From the NCBI GenBank assembly GCA_964637705.1, contig CAZWVM010000033.1, positions 1-23,914 of the forward strand: a stretch of 23,914 bases of DNA, in the 5' to 3' direction. This document shows positions 15,512 to 23,582 of this stretch, one piece after another. Position numbers and translations under genes: made by a program. The notes under the pieces were generated by a model. That model was not told the origin of the DNA and ran no database searches. It worked only from the letters and a program-made list of their open reading frames with translations. How positions within the stretch are numbered: the stretch's first letter is position 1; the number at the start of each line of letters is the position of its first letter. Origin of the DNA: CAZWVM01 sp964637705. Its GTDB lineage: Bacteria; UBA8481.

Positions 15512-16383
15512 ACCACTCTTCCCTTCTCGATCGCTTCCGCCGCCACGACGGTGTTCTCCATGAGCATCGTGACGGTCATGGGTCCGACGCCCCCCGGGAC
15601 GGGCGTCCAGGCGAAGGCCTCCTCGCGGCAGGCCGGGGCGATGTCGCCGACGACGCGGAAGCCGCGCGGACTGGAGGAATCCGAGACGCGATTCGTGCCG
15701 ACGTCCACGAGGATGACGCCCGGCGAGACCATCTCCCGCGTGATGAGCCCGGGACGCCCGACGGCGACGACGAGGATCTCGGCGGCGCGCGTGTGCGCCG
15801 TGAGATCACGCGTCTCGACGTGGCAGATCGTGACCGTGGCCAGTCGCGAAAGAAGGAGCCCCGCCGCGGGCCGTCCCACGATCTTCGAGGCCCCCACCAC
15901 CACCGTCTCCCGGCCCTTCACATCGATCCCGTGCTCGTCGAGGAGCCGCACGATCCCCATCGGCGTGCAGGGCGAGAAGCCTCCCACCCCGGTGGCCACC
16001 CGCCCGACGTTGAAGGGATGGAATCCGTCGACGTCCTTGGAGGGGGCGATCGCCTCGAGGACGACCTGGGTATCGATGTGCGAGGGCAGGGGCAATTGCA
16101 CCAGGATCCCGCTCGTCGCCGGATCCTCGTTCTCGGCCCGGATGGTCCCGAGGAGATCCTCCTCGGTCGTGGAACCGGGCAGGATGACCGAGCGCGAGGC
16201 GATGCCGATCGTCTCGCACGCCCGGATCTTGCGCGCGACGTAGAGCTCGGACGCGGGATCGTCGCCGATCCGGATCGCCGTGAGACCGGGCACGATCCCG
16301 CGGTCGCGCAGGGACGCGACGCGGCGCGTGAGCTCCGCCGTGATGCGGCGCGAGACCGCGTCGCCGTCGAGCTTCAACGACAT
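15508..16383 (-). CDS. folD: Bifunctional methylenetetrahydrofolate dehydrogenase / cyclohydrolase FolD
   Basis: This 291-aa cytoplasmic enzyme oxidises 5,10-methylene-THF with NADP+ and hydrolyses methenyl-THF to 10-formyl-THF, supplying one-carbon units. The catalytic Tyr48 and Lys52 lie in SELYVARKIRACETIGI. Substrate loops QLPLPSHI and KDVDGFHPFNVG, the PCTPMGIVRLL segment, the Rossmann VVGASKIVGRPAAGLLL and the terminal TPVPGGVGPMTVTMLMENT are all present. The nucleotide loop reads VGAS where VGRS is usual; this Arg-to-Ala change might affect NADP+ versus NAD+ preference, which is inference. Length is normal. It begins 16 bp after the GH57 gene and ends in a TTGA overlap with moeA, so it sits in one operon with both. 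Confidence 0.95.
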   Translation of the reverse strand: MSLKLDGDAVSRRITAELTRRVASLRDRGIVPGLTAIRIGDDPASELYVARKIRACETIGIASRSVILPGSTTEEDLLGTIRAENEDPATSGILVQLPLPSHIDTQVVLEAIAPSKDVDGFHPFNVGRVATGVGGFSPCTPMGIVRLLDEHGIDVKGRETVVVGASKIVGRPAAGLLLSRLATVTICHVETRDLTAHTRAAEILVVAVGRPGLITREMVSPGVILVDVGTNRVSDSSSPRGFRVVGDIAPACREEAFAWTPVPGGVGPMTVTMLMENTVVAAEAIEKGRVV

Positions 16384-16399
16384 CCCCCCCTCCTTTCCA

Positions 16400-18964
16400 T
16401 CACGGCCAGTAGCGCGGATCGTCCGCCACGGTCTTCTCGAACGGCTCGAGGAGCTTGCGCTCGTAGGTGATGTCGATGTTCAACCGCTCGGCCGCCTCGA
16501 TGAGCGAAGAGAGGTGAGCGTAGAGGGCGCGGTCGCCGCGCTCCAGGATCGCCCCGATCAGGGCCATGCCCTCGCCCTTGAGGAGGTGGTAGACCGCCTC
16601 CTGCGCCATCCGCGGGTTGACGATCACGTCGTTCTCCTGCGCCTCGCGCAGGAAGGCGAGCATCGCCTCGAACTCCGGCGCGGCGCAGCCGGTGCGCGGG
16701 ATCGGGCGCGAGAGCTCGTCGAGTCGCCTCGAAAACTCCTCGCCGATCCCCTTGCGCGAGGTCATCTCGACCCCGAGCGTTTCGAGCCTCTGCTCCAGCC
16801 GGCGCGCCTCCGCGAACCGCCCCGCGCGCATGTGCGCGCTCCAGACGTGGTCCGCGAGGAGCGAGAAGAGGCGGGTGACGCTCTCGCCGGGCGGAAGCGA
16901 AAGGACGTTGGCCAGTTCCACGGCCGGGTCCAGGGCCGCGACGGCGCCGCGCAGGAGCACGTCGAGGTCCTTCTCCGACTGCGCGCGGGCGACGGCGAGG
17001 AGCTTGCGGGCCTCGGCGACGAAGAGGTCGCGGACCCCCATGACGAGGGCGCCCTTGCGCTCCGCCGCGACCGGCCGGATCTTCTCCCACGAGCGGTCCC
17101 GCGGGTCGCCCCCCGGCCACCGGAAGGACGATCCGACCTCGAAGAGAACCGTCTCGGGCGGCACGGGCCGGAATCGCCCCACCCACGCGTATCGCGTCAC
17201 GCTCTCGTTGCGGATATCCACGACGAGCGCGGAGCCGCGACCGAGGTAGGCCCCGTCGCCCCGGTAGAGTTCCGGGCCGGCCGCCGCGCCCTCGACTCCG
17301 GCCTCCCCCGGCTTCCAGAAGGCCTCGCCCTCGAACTTCACCTGATAGCGGGAGCGCCGATGGGGCTCGATGCCGGCGAAGCTCGCGAGGATCGCCTGGT
17401 TGAGGATCCTCATCTTGGCCTTCAGCCTCGGCGTGGTGATCGCCTTGAAGATCTTCGCTCCGTCACCCTGCGCGGGATCGTTGGAGGACGCCTCCTTCAG
17501 CTTCTTGACGAACTTCTCTGCGGCTCCGGCCGGCGCCATCGGCCCCAGGGCCGCGACCGCGCGGGCGGCATAGAGCATCAGCTGCTTCGGCTCGATGCCC
17601 GAGATGTCGTCGAAGAACCAGCCGCAGGAGGTGTACATGAGGAGCGCGTTGCGCTGGGACTCGAGAAGCCGCCAGGCGCGCACCGGATCGTTCCCGCGGA
17701 ACCACTCCGCCGCGAAGGACGCCTTGCGGTCGCGGTGGAAATCCGAAAGCACGACGCGGACGTAGGCGTTGCGCGCGGCCCACGGATCCGAGAGGAGCTT
17801 CGCACCCTCGCTCTCGAAAACCTTGCGCAGGCCGTCGCGCAGGCCGTCGAGCGCCTGCCTCAGGGGCGCGCGCCACTTCTGGTTCCACCCGTTCCCGTGG
17901 TTCGCGCGGCAGCCGCAATCCGATCGCCAGCGCTCCACCCCGTGCGCGCAGCTCCACGATGAGCCGTTCGGCCGGATCCGCGCCTCCAGTTCCGGCGGGT
18001 GGCGCTCCAGGAAGGAACCGTAGTTCGTCACGCGGATGCGCTTCGGCACGCGGCCGGAACGCCCCGAGAGGTGCTCGTTGAAGGTGTAGGCGAGGCACAT
18101 GTCGCCGAAGGGCTCGTGGTGACCGTAGATCTCGCCGTCCGTCGCGATGTTCACCATCGTCTGCCCCGCGAAGGCCTGCTGGAGACGATCGACGAAGGTG
18201 TCGGAGTTGCGGAGGAGATGGCTGAAGGAGATGTCGGAGGAGAGATCGGGGTGGTAGAAGAAGGCGGCGATGCGGCCCGCGGGCGTCTGGATCCAGTAGG
18301 CGCGCGAGGTGTCCATGCGGCCGCCCTCGACCTTCTTCCAGGTCCTGTCCGGCGCCTGCACCTCCTCGGCCTGGTAGGGCGAGAGGATGATGAACTTCAT
18401 GCCGTGGGCGACGAGCTGCGAGAGCGTCGGGAGATCCACCGCGGTCTCGGGCATCCACATCGATTCCGCCTCGCGCCCGAACCGGTGGCGGAAATCCTCG
18501 AGCCCCCAGAGGATCTGCGTCTCGCGGTCCCGCTCGTCCGCCAGGGGCATGATACTGTGGTTGTAGCCCTGCGCGATCGCGTTTCCGTGGCCGTTGTTGC
18601 GCGCGGCGCTCTCCTGGTCGGCGTTCACGAGCCGCGCGATCGTCTCGGGGTCGTAGCGCTCCATCCAGGAGAGAAGCGTCGGGCCGAAGTTGAAGGAGAG
18701 ATGCGCGTAGTTGTTGACGATGACGCGCGTGCGGGCGTATTCGCCCAGGACGCGCGAGAAGGCGTTGGGGCGGTAGCACTCGGAGTGGATCCGCTCGTTC
18801 CAGTTGGCGTAGGGCGCGGCCGAGGGTTCCTCGTCGATCTCCTCGATCCAAGGATCCTCGCGCGGCGGCTGGTAGAAGTGCCCGTGGATGATCAGCTCGT
18901 TCTCGGCCGGCCGTGCCGCCTCGCGCGTCACCGTGACCGGCTTTCGTTCCTTCTCGGCGGTCAT
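16400..18964 (-). CDS. Glycoside hydrolase family 57 protein with DUF3536 C-terminal region
   Basis: This 854-aa protein belongs to the GH57 group that carries a DUF3536 C-terminal extension. GH57 enzymes are retaining alpha-glucan hydrolases or transferases. Region 1 is HGHFYQPPRED (27-37). The likely nucleophile Glu173 is in MWMPETAVD, and the likely acid/base Asp276 is in ATDGEIYGHHEPF. A cysteine/histidine-rich stretch (SSWSCAHGVERWRSDCGCR, about 330-350) is typical of this subgroup. There is no signal peptide, so it is cytoplasmic and probably acts on storage alpha-glucan; the substrate is not proved. The ATG at 18964 gives the usual N-terminus; the frame is open further upstream but overlaps the preceding small gene. 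It follows that gene by 8 bp and precedes folD by 16 bp. Confidence 0.92.
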   Translation of the reverse strand: MTAEKERKPVTVTREAARPAENELIIHGHFYQPPREDPWIEEIDEEPSAAPYANWNERIHSECYRPNAFSRVLGEYARTRVIVNNYAHLSFNFGPTLLSWMERYDPETIARLVNADQESAARNNGHGNAIAQGYNHSIMPLADERDRETQILWGLEDFRHRFGREAESMWMPETAVDLPTLSQLVAHGMKFIILSPYQAEEVQAPDRTWKKVEGGRMDTSRAYWIQTPAGRIAAFFYHPDLSSDISFSHLLRNSDTFVDRLQQAFAGQTMVNIATDGEIYGHHEPFGDMCLAYTFNEHLSGRSGRVPKRIRVTNYGSFLERHPPELEARIRPNGSSWSCAHGVERWRSDCGCRANHGNGWNQKWRAPLRQALDGLRDGLRKVFESEGAKLLSDPWAARNAYVRVVLSDFHRDRKASFAAEWFRGNDPVRAWRLLESQRNALLMYTSCGWFFDDISGIEPKQLMLYAARAVAALGPMAPAGAAEKFVKKLKEASSNDPAQGDGAKIFKAITTPRLKAKMRILNQAILASFAGIEPHRRSRYQVKFEGEAFWKPGEAGVEGAAAGPELYRGDGAYLGRGSALVVDIRNESVTRYAWVGRFRPVPPETVLFEVGSSFRWPGGDPRDRSWEKIRPVAAERKGALVMGVRDLFVAEARKLLAVARAQSEKDLDVLLRGAVAALDPAVELANVLSLPPGESVTRLFSLLADHVWSAHMRAGRFAEARRLEQRLETLGVEMTSRKGIGEEFSRRLDELSRPIPRTGCAAPEFEAMLAFLREAQENDVIVNPRMAQEAVYHLLKGEGMALIGAILERGDRALYAHLSSLIEAAERLNIDITYERKLLEPFEKTVADDPRYWP

Positions 18965-18972
18965 CGACGCTC

Positions 18973-19371
18973 CTACCGGGAGACGCGCCCGAGCGCGTCG
19001 GCGGCCGCCTGCGCGGCGCGATCCCACTCCGGCGCGCGCTCCAGGAGCTCTCGCTTCTTCGCCTCGTCGACCGTCTCGCCGCTCTCTCCCTTCCCGATGC
19101 GGCACTCCTCGGCCTTGCGCTCGGCGCGCGCCTTCGCGGCCTCGAGCTCGACGACGCGGAAGTCCGCCTGCGCCCTTAGCTCCACGATCTCCTCTTCGAG
19201 TTCGGCGATCGCCTCGACGACCTGCGCCGGACGGTCCGAATGGCGCGTCGTCACGTGCCAGTTCGAGGGCAGGCGCGGAATCTCCAGGGCCAGGACGACG
19301 ATGATGACGATGAGAGCCACCAGTGAAAGACGAACGCCTCTACGGTGCCACGAATCGGGAGTCTGTGACAT
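18973..19371 (-). CDS. Small membrane-anchored coiled-coil protein, unknown function
   Basis: This 132-aa protein has a basic N-terminus, one transmembrane segment (about 14-31, RLSLVALIVIIVVLALEI) and a highly charged Glu/Ala/Arg-rich helical tail (about 48-120) of coiled-coil character, probably periplasmic or cytoplasmic depending on topology. I do not recognise the family. It is the first gene of a unit with the GH57, folD and moeA genes. Its ATG lies only 6 bp downstream of a candidate -10 element with no Shine-Dalgarno, so it may be translated from a leaderless mRNA. The coding case rests on composition, the membrane segment and tight spacing. Confidence 0.65.
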   Translation of the reverse strand: MSQTPDSWHRRGVRLSLVALIVIIVVLALEIPRLPSNWHVTTRHSDRPAQVVEAIAELEEEIVELRAQADFRVVELEAAKARAERKAEECRIGKGESGETVDEAKKRELLERAPEWDRAAQAAADALGRVSR

Positions 19372-19377
19372 GGGCGC

Positions 19378-19406
19378 ACCTTATCAAGGCATTTCAGCCC
19401 GTTCAA
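19378..19406 (-). promoter_or_regulatory. Candidate promoter of the GH57-folD-moeA unit (leaderless)
   Basis: On the minus strand TTGAAC (19406-19401), the same -35 hexamer as the tRNA promoter, is 17 bp from TAAGGT (19383-19378). The predicted start point falls at or within a base or two of the ATG at 19371, so the first mRNA would have no leader. The -10 matches TANNNT only. Confidence 0.5.
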
Positions 19407-19436
19407 GGGGCTTTCGTACGCCTGCCGCGTGGGCGG

Positions 19437-20138
19437 TCAGGAACGTCGAGGGCGCTCACGGAACGAGCCGGGTTCGGGAGACGCCGGAGTGAGCGCGATC
19501 GCCGCCGCGTCAACCCTGAGGGCTCCGGCATCCCGAAGAAGGCGTGTCACCGCCGCGATCGTCGATCCGGTCGTCACGATATCGTCGAGCACCAAGACGC
19601 TCTGGGGAACCGGTGATGAGGCCCGTTCAAAGGAACGCGCCGCGTTCACGCGCCGCTCCTTTCGCGATAGCCCGACCTGCGGCCGTGCGCCGGTCCGCCG
19701 GCGCACGAGCCGCGACACGTCCGCATCCAGCCGATCCGCGACGGCTTCCGCCCATCGAAGGGCGAAGGCATGATCGGAGGGAACCGGAACGACCGCGTCA
19801 TATTCGGCCTTGAGCCTCCGGCAGAGCTCGTCGGCGAACCTCTCGATGATCCTCATCTCGCCGCCTATCTTGGCTCCGCGAACTGCGGCTCCGAGAATCC
19901 CGCGGTACCAGCCCAGGATCAAGAGGCGTCCGTAGGCTTCGAGCGCAGTTCTGCAGAGTCGGCACGGGTCGCTCTTCGATGGCCTCGAACAGCGAGAGCA
20001 GATCCTCCCGGAGAAGTATTCAAGGCGCTTCTCGCAGGAGCTGCAAAGCCCCGCTGAACCCTCCTCACCATAGCGTGTCGAACACGATGCGCATACTTGC
20101 GGAAATATCAGTTCCACTAATGAATCTAGAACCAACAT
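19437..20138 (-). CDS. comF: ComF-family phosphoribosyltransferase-like protein
   Basis: This 233-aa protein has the ComF layout: an N-terminal zinc region with paired cysteines (16/19, 32/35, 47/50 and 59/62), then a type I phosphoribosyltransferase fold. RPQVGLSRKERRVNAARSF (152-170) and the PRPP loop VLVLDDIVTTGSTI (181-194) are diagnostic. ComF homologues take part in DNA uptake and natural transformation, as the B. subtilis and GntX proteins do; the biochemical reaction is not established. The ATG at 20138 gives normal length, whereas the frame continues upstream only as a shadow inside hemL. The first 70 bp are clearly more AT-rich than the surroundings. It follows hemL by 58 bp with no visible terminator, so it may be co-transcribed. 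No other competence gene is present here. Confidence 0.88.
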   Translation of the reverse strand: MLVLDSLVELIFPQVCASCSTRYGEEGSAGLCSSCEKRLEYFSGRICSRCSRPSKSDPCRLCRTALEAYGRLLILGWYRGILGAAVRGAKIGGEMRIIERFADELCRRLKAEYDAVVPVPSDHAFALRWAEAVADRLDADVSRLVRRRTGARPQVGLSRKERRVNAARSFERASSPVPQSVLVLDDIVTTGSTIAAVTRLLRDAGALRVDAAAIALTPASPEPGSFRERPRRS

Positions 20139-20196
20139 GAACTTTTCATGTCGATTCTCGGTATTTGGGTAACTCCGTTCGAAGCGCGCGGCAAGA

Positions 20197-21471
20197 TCAC
20201 AAGGACTTGCAGAACCGGTCGAAGGCATCAACCGTGAGGTCAATCTCCTCATCCGTGTGAGCATGGGAGACGAAGAATGCCTCAAATGCCGACGGCGGCG
20301 CATAGATTCCGCCGTCGAGATAGTGATGGAAAAGGCGGGCGTAGGGCTCCTTCTCCACGTGGGAGAGGTCGTCCGCATTCCTGACTCGGACGCCGGGAGT
20401 CCGCACGAAGAAGAGCGTCAGCATCGATCCGACTCTTTGCACGATCGCGCGCCCTTCGGCGCAACGCTCGAGTCCCTGGGCGAGCCGGTTCGAGAGCTCC
20501 TCGAGGCGGTCGTAGACCGATTCGGTCAGGAGCCTGAGCGTCGCCAAGCCGGCCGCCATGACGACGGGATTCCCCGAGTTGGTTCCGGCCTGGTAGACCG
20601 GTCCGAGAGGAGCAAGCATCTCCATGATCTCGGCCCGACCGCCGTAGGCGCCGACGGGGAGACCCCCGCCGATGATCTTACCGAGGCAGGTGAGGTCGGG
20701 GCGGATCCCGAAACGCGCCTGGGCGCCCCCGCGCGCGACGCGAAAGCCCGTCATGACTTCGTCGAAGACGAGCAGCGCCCCTGTTTCGTCGCAGAGGGCC
20801 CGCAGCGCCTCGAGGAATCCCGGTTCCGGCAGCACGACGCCCATGTTGCCGACGACGGGCTCGAGAATGACGGCCGCGACGTCGCCACCGTGACGGTCGA
20901 AGAGCATCTCGACGTCGGAGATATCGTTATACCGGGCGACGAGCGTCTCGCCCGCATAGGAGCCCGGCACACCGGCGGAATCGGGAACGCCGAAGGTCAT
21001 GGCGCCCGAGCCGGCCTTCACAAGGAGTCCGTCGGCGTGACCGTGGTAGCAGCCGGAAAACTTGACCACCTTGTTCCGTCCCGTGAAACCCCGGGCGAGT
21101 CGCAGGGCCGACATCGTGGCCTCGGTGCCGGAATTGACGAAACGGATCAGTTCCATCGACGGGAGCGCGGAACGGATCTCCTCGGCCAGAGCGATCTCCC
21201 TCGGACCGCAGGCCCCGATGGAGGTCGTCTCGGCCGCAGCCTCCCGGACCGCCTCGACGACCTCGGGTCGCGCGTGTCCGAGAATCTGCGGACCCCACGC
21301 GCCGACGTAATCAACATAGGATCGTCCCTCGACGCTCGTCAGCCGGCTCCCGCGTCCGGAGGCGAAGTAGACGGGATCGCCTCCGACCGCGCGAAACGCG
21401 CGGACGGGGCTGTTCACGCCGCCGGCGAAGAGGGACTGCGCACGGATCCAGAGCTCACGGTTCGACGTCAT
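20197..21471 (-). CDS. hemL: Glutamate-1-semialdehyde 2,1-aminomutase
   Basis: This 424-aa PLP enzyme converts glutamate-1-semialdehyde to 5-aminolevulinate, the last step of the C5 route to tetrapyrroles. Residues NRELWIRAQSLFAGGVNSPV at the N-terminus, FVNSGTEATMSALRLARG, SGCYHGHADGLLVKAGSG, the PLP-binding Asp238 in VFDEVMTGFRV and the Schiff-base Lys265 in CLGKIIGGGLPVGAYGG are as expected. GPVYQAGTNSGNP carries Asn where Leu is usual. Length is typical (about 425). The ATG at 21471 has AGGAGG (21483-21478) 6 nt upstream, a strong ribosome site. The C5 pathway implies a glutamyl-tRNA reductase (hemA) elsewhere. It lies 112 bp after the CPBP gene. Confidence 0.96.
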   Translation of the reverse strand: MTSNRELWIRAQSLFAGGVNSPVRAFRAVGGDPVYFASGRGSRLTSVEGRSYVDYVGAWGPQILGHARPEVVEAVREAAAETTSIGACGPREIALAEEIRSALPSMELIRFVNSGTEATMSALRLARGFTGRNKVVKFSGCYHGHADGLLVKAGSGAMTFGVPDSAGVPGSYAGETLVARYNDISDVEMLFDRHGGDVAAVILEPVVGNMGVVLPEPGFLEALRALCDETGALLVFDEVMTGFRVARGGAQARFGIRPDLTCLGKIIGGGLPVGAYGGRAEIMEMLAPLGPVYQAGTNSGNPVVMAAGLATLRLLTESVYDRLEELSNRLAQGLERCAEGRAIVQRVGSMLTLFFVRTPGVRVRNADDLSHVEKEPYARLFHHYLDGGIYAPPSAFEAFFVSHAHTDEEIDLTVDAFDRFCKSL

Positions 21472-21492
21472 GGACGACCTCCTGCGAAACGA

Positions 21493-21507
21493 GACGCGAT
21501 GCGCGTC
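21493..21507. repeat. Short perfect inverted repeat upstream of hemL
   Basis: GACGCG-ATG-CGCGTC forms a perfect 6-bp inverted repeat with a 3-nt centre, 22 bp before the hemL start. It could be an operator or a small hairpin next to the ribosome site, or chance in GC-rich DNA. No clear promoter was found in the 112-bp gap 21472-21583. Confidence 0.3.
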
Positions 21508-21583
21508 GTATGATCCTCGGACGGCGACGGGCGACACGAAGCCGACGCCCGGGCACGGCCGATCGCGGGCCGGGCATCGCCGA

Positions 21584-22489
21584 TCACGCCCACCCCAGGC
21601 TCCTCGCCACGAGCGGCCCGAAGTAGATGCCCGCGTTGGTGATCGCGTGCAAGACAAAGGACGGGCCGACATGGCCGTTCCTCATGTAAAGCCAGCCCAT
21701 GAAGAGTCCTCCGGCAAAACGCGCCCAGAAGATCTCGGCCTGGCCGTGCAGGGCGGAGAAGAGGGCCGCGGAGAGGGCCACGGCGAAGGCCGGCCCCATG
21801 CGCGGGCGGAGCCAGCCGATCACCCCGGCGCGGAAGAGGATCTCCTCGCAGAAGGGAATGGCGAGGATTTTCAGGGCCACCTCCCAGAGATCCCTGTTCC
21901 AGGCGACGGCGGCGGCGTCGAGTGAGAGCGCGTCGCCGAAGGCCGGCGAGATCCATCGCGCGAGGATCACAAAGGCGGAGAGCGTCGAGAGGAGGGCGAC
22001 GGCGGCGCCGGCCCCGCGGACCAGGGACGAGCCCCATTCCGCGGGCGAGGTCGGCCAGGGCGAGCGTGGCCAGCGAGAGCCGCGGGCGTTCACGAGCGCC
22101 GAGACGGCGGTGGCCTGGACGAGAAAAACCGGGACGATCGATCCGGCGTCGCGACCCGGGACGAGGAGGAGAGCGACGTACGCCAGGAGCGAGGAACCGG
22201 CCGAGAGGCCGAGGGCGGCGAGGCTCACGGGCGCCAGATCCACGGGCAGGCGTTTCCGTTCCGCCATGACGACGAACCAGGCTCCGAGCGGCAGCAACCA
22301 GGCCCCCCATCGCGCTATCGAGACGACGGGCCAGGCGGCCGCGGTGGTCGGCGCAGGCCCCGGCACGCGCATCGTCAGGAGGTAGGCGACGCCGAGAATC
22401 CAGGCGGCGAGGAGCCATGAGCCCGGCACCGCCGGGGCGCCTCTCTCCCCTCCCTCATCCCGTTCCCCGGCCTGTTTTTTCTCTCGCAT
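21584..22489 (-). CDS. CPBP-family intramembrane glutamic protease
   Basis: This 301-aa polytopic membrane protein has about eight hydrophobic segments. The Abi/CPBP (Rce1-like) motifs are all present: E215-E216-x3-R220 in CEEILFR, F244 and H248 in FSALHGQ, and H281 with N285 in LHAITN. Family members cleave prenylated or other membrane proteins, or act in bacteriocin immunity and peptide maturation; the substrate here is unknown. The ATG at 22489 is preceded by GAGGGCGG. The start codon is only 33 bp from the divergent start at 22523, so the two promoters must overlap. A TATAAA on the minus strand (22510-22505) is the probable -10 element. Confidence 0.88.
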   Translation of the reverse strand: MREKKQAGERDEGGERGAPAVPGSWLLAAWILGVAYLLTMRVPGPAPTTAAAWPVVSIARWGAWLLPLGAWFVVMAERKRLPVDLAPVSLAALGLSAGSSLLAYVALLLVPGRDAGSIVPVFLVQATAVSALVNARGSRWPRSPWPTSPAEWGSSLVRGAGAAVALLSTLSAFVILARWISPAFGDALSLDAAAVAWNRDLWEVALKILAIPFCEEILFRAGVIGWLRPRMGPAFAVALSAALFSALHGQAEIFWARFAGGLFMGWLYMRNGHVGPSFVLHAITNAGIYFGPLVARSLGWA

Positions 22490-22522
22490 TGATTTCCGCC
22501 CTCTTTTATATTGCTGAGCACC
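22490..22522. promoter_or_regulatory. Compact divergent promoter region with a shared -10 element
   Basis: Only 33 bp separate the divergent start codons. The AT-rich core at 22503-22512 reads TATATT (22507-22512) on the plus strand and TATAAA (22510-22505) on the minus strand, so one element could serve as -10 for both directions. Both leaders would then be short, about 5 nt on plus and 9 nt on minus. The -35 matches are poor on both strands. Confidence 0.45.
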
Positions 22523-23575
22523 ATGAAAAGTCCAGCTTACAGCACCCGGATCATGCTCGGCGTCGGCCTTTCTTTGATGCTCGGAGCCGCCCTGCCCGCC
22601 GCCTCCCAGGTGGCGGTCGCGCCGTCCCCGGCCTTTCCGACGGCGGCGGTACTCGGCTCTCCGACCTATGCGACGGGAGGGCCGGTCGTCTGGATTCCCG
22701 TGGCCGCGGCCGGAATGCCGGTCGTCCAGGCTCCGCCCGTGACCCCCGCCCCGGTCGTTCCCGTGCCGGCGGTCGGCGCTCCGGAGCGATGGCTGGAGTG
22801 GTCCCATGGGTCGTTGGACCGATTGATCGCGGCGGTCGAGACGAGCGACGAGCTGCGCCGCCTCCTCGCCTCCTCCAGCCGTCTCTCGGTCCTTCGCGCC
22901 GACGCGGTGCTCCAGCAGTTCCTCAGGGAGCGCGTCGCCGGAGCCGACCTCACGGCCTCCACGGGGCTCGCGCCCGAGTATCGCCTCTGGCTCCTCAACA
23001 CGCTCGTCGAGTCCGGCGACCGCCTCGACGCCTCGCTCGTCATCCCGAACTTCCGTCTCCTGCCGTCGGTCATGGCGGCAAGCTGGCCGACGATCTGGTC
23101 GCGCAGCTTCGCCCCGACGCTTGCGGCGGGTCAGGGTATGGCGGAGGCCGTTCCGCCCCGCGGGAGCACGACCGTCGGCATCCATCCCGCGGCCAACGGA
23201 AGGCTCCGTCACGTCGAGGAACTGGCCGCCGGCGCCCGGGTCTGGACGTTGGGGACGGAAGGCTCCTTCACCCAGGTCCGCACCCCCGCCGGGCGCACGG
23301 GCTGGGTCTGGACGAACGAACTCAAGAACATCGTCGCGGCCTCGTCGGCGCCGACCCTGCCCTACCGCGGGGCGGAGAGCGTGACGCTCTGGCAGTCCGT
23401 GGAGTCGCGGACGCCGGCGAACCTGCCGTGGTATGCGCCGGTTCCCTATTCCTCGGCCCCCTATTCCATCACCGCGCAGGGACTCGTTCCTGCCGGCTAC
23501 GGCTTCTACGGCTCGGAGGGCTGGGTCTACGCCCTCCCGACCCAATCCATCCAAGGCTTCGCTTCCGGGAGGTAG
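22523..23575 (+). CDS. Exported protein with an SH3b-like domain
   Basis: This 350-aa protein has a signal peptide (about 1-28, IMLGVGLSLMLGAALPAAS). A Pro/Val/Ala-rich low-complexity stretch (about 55-90) may be a spacer. A helical central region (about 92-205) follows. Residues about 213-269 (GIHPAANGRLRHVEELAAGARVWTLG... RTGWVWTNEL) have the pattern of a bacterial SH3 domain, common in cell-wall-associated proteins. The tail is rich in Tyr, Ser and Pro. The ATG at 22523 is preferred over a TTG at 22511 because it gives a clean signal peptide. The function is unknown; binding to the cell envelope is inferred. It ends 7 bp before the phosphofructokinase start and probably shares a transcript with it. 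Confidence 0.75.
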   Translation: MKSPAYSTRIMLGVGLSLMLGAALPAASQVAVAPSPAFPTAAVLGSPTYATGGPVVWIPVAAAGMPVVQAPPVTPAPVVPVPAVGAPERWLEWSHGSLDRLIAAVETSDELRRLLASSSRLSVLRADAVLQQFLRERVAGADLTASTGLAPEYRLWLLNTLVESGDRLDASLVIPNFRLLPSVMAASWPTIWSRSFAPTLAAGQGMAEAVPPRGSTTVGIHPAANGRLRHVEELAAGARVWTLGTEGSFTQVRTPAGRTGWVWTNELKNIVAASSAPTLPYRGAESVTLWQSVESRTPANLPWYAPVPYSSAPYSITAQGLVPAGYGFYGSEGWVYALPTQSIQGFASGR

Positions 23576-23582
23576 CGTCATC

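Noticed and set aside
18965..19105. N-terminal extension of the GH57 protein
   Set aside because: It overlaps the 132-aa membrane protein gene and is Arg/Ala-rich; the ATG at 18964 gives the normal N-terminus.
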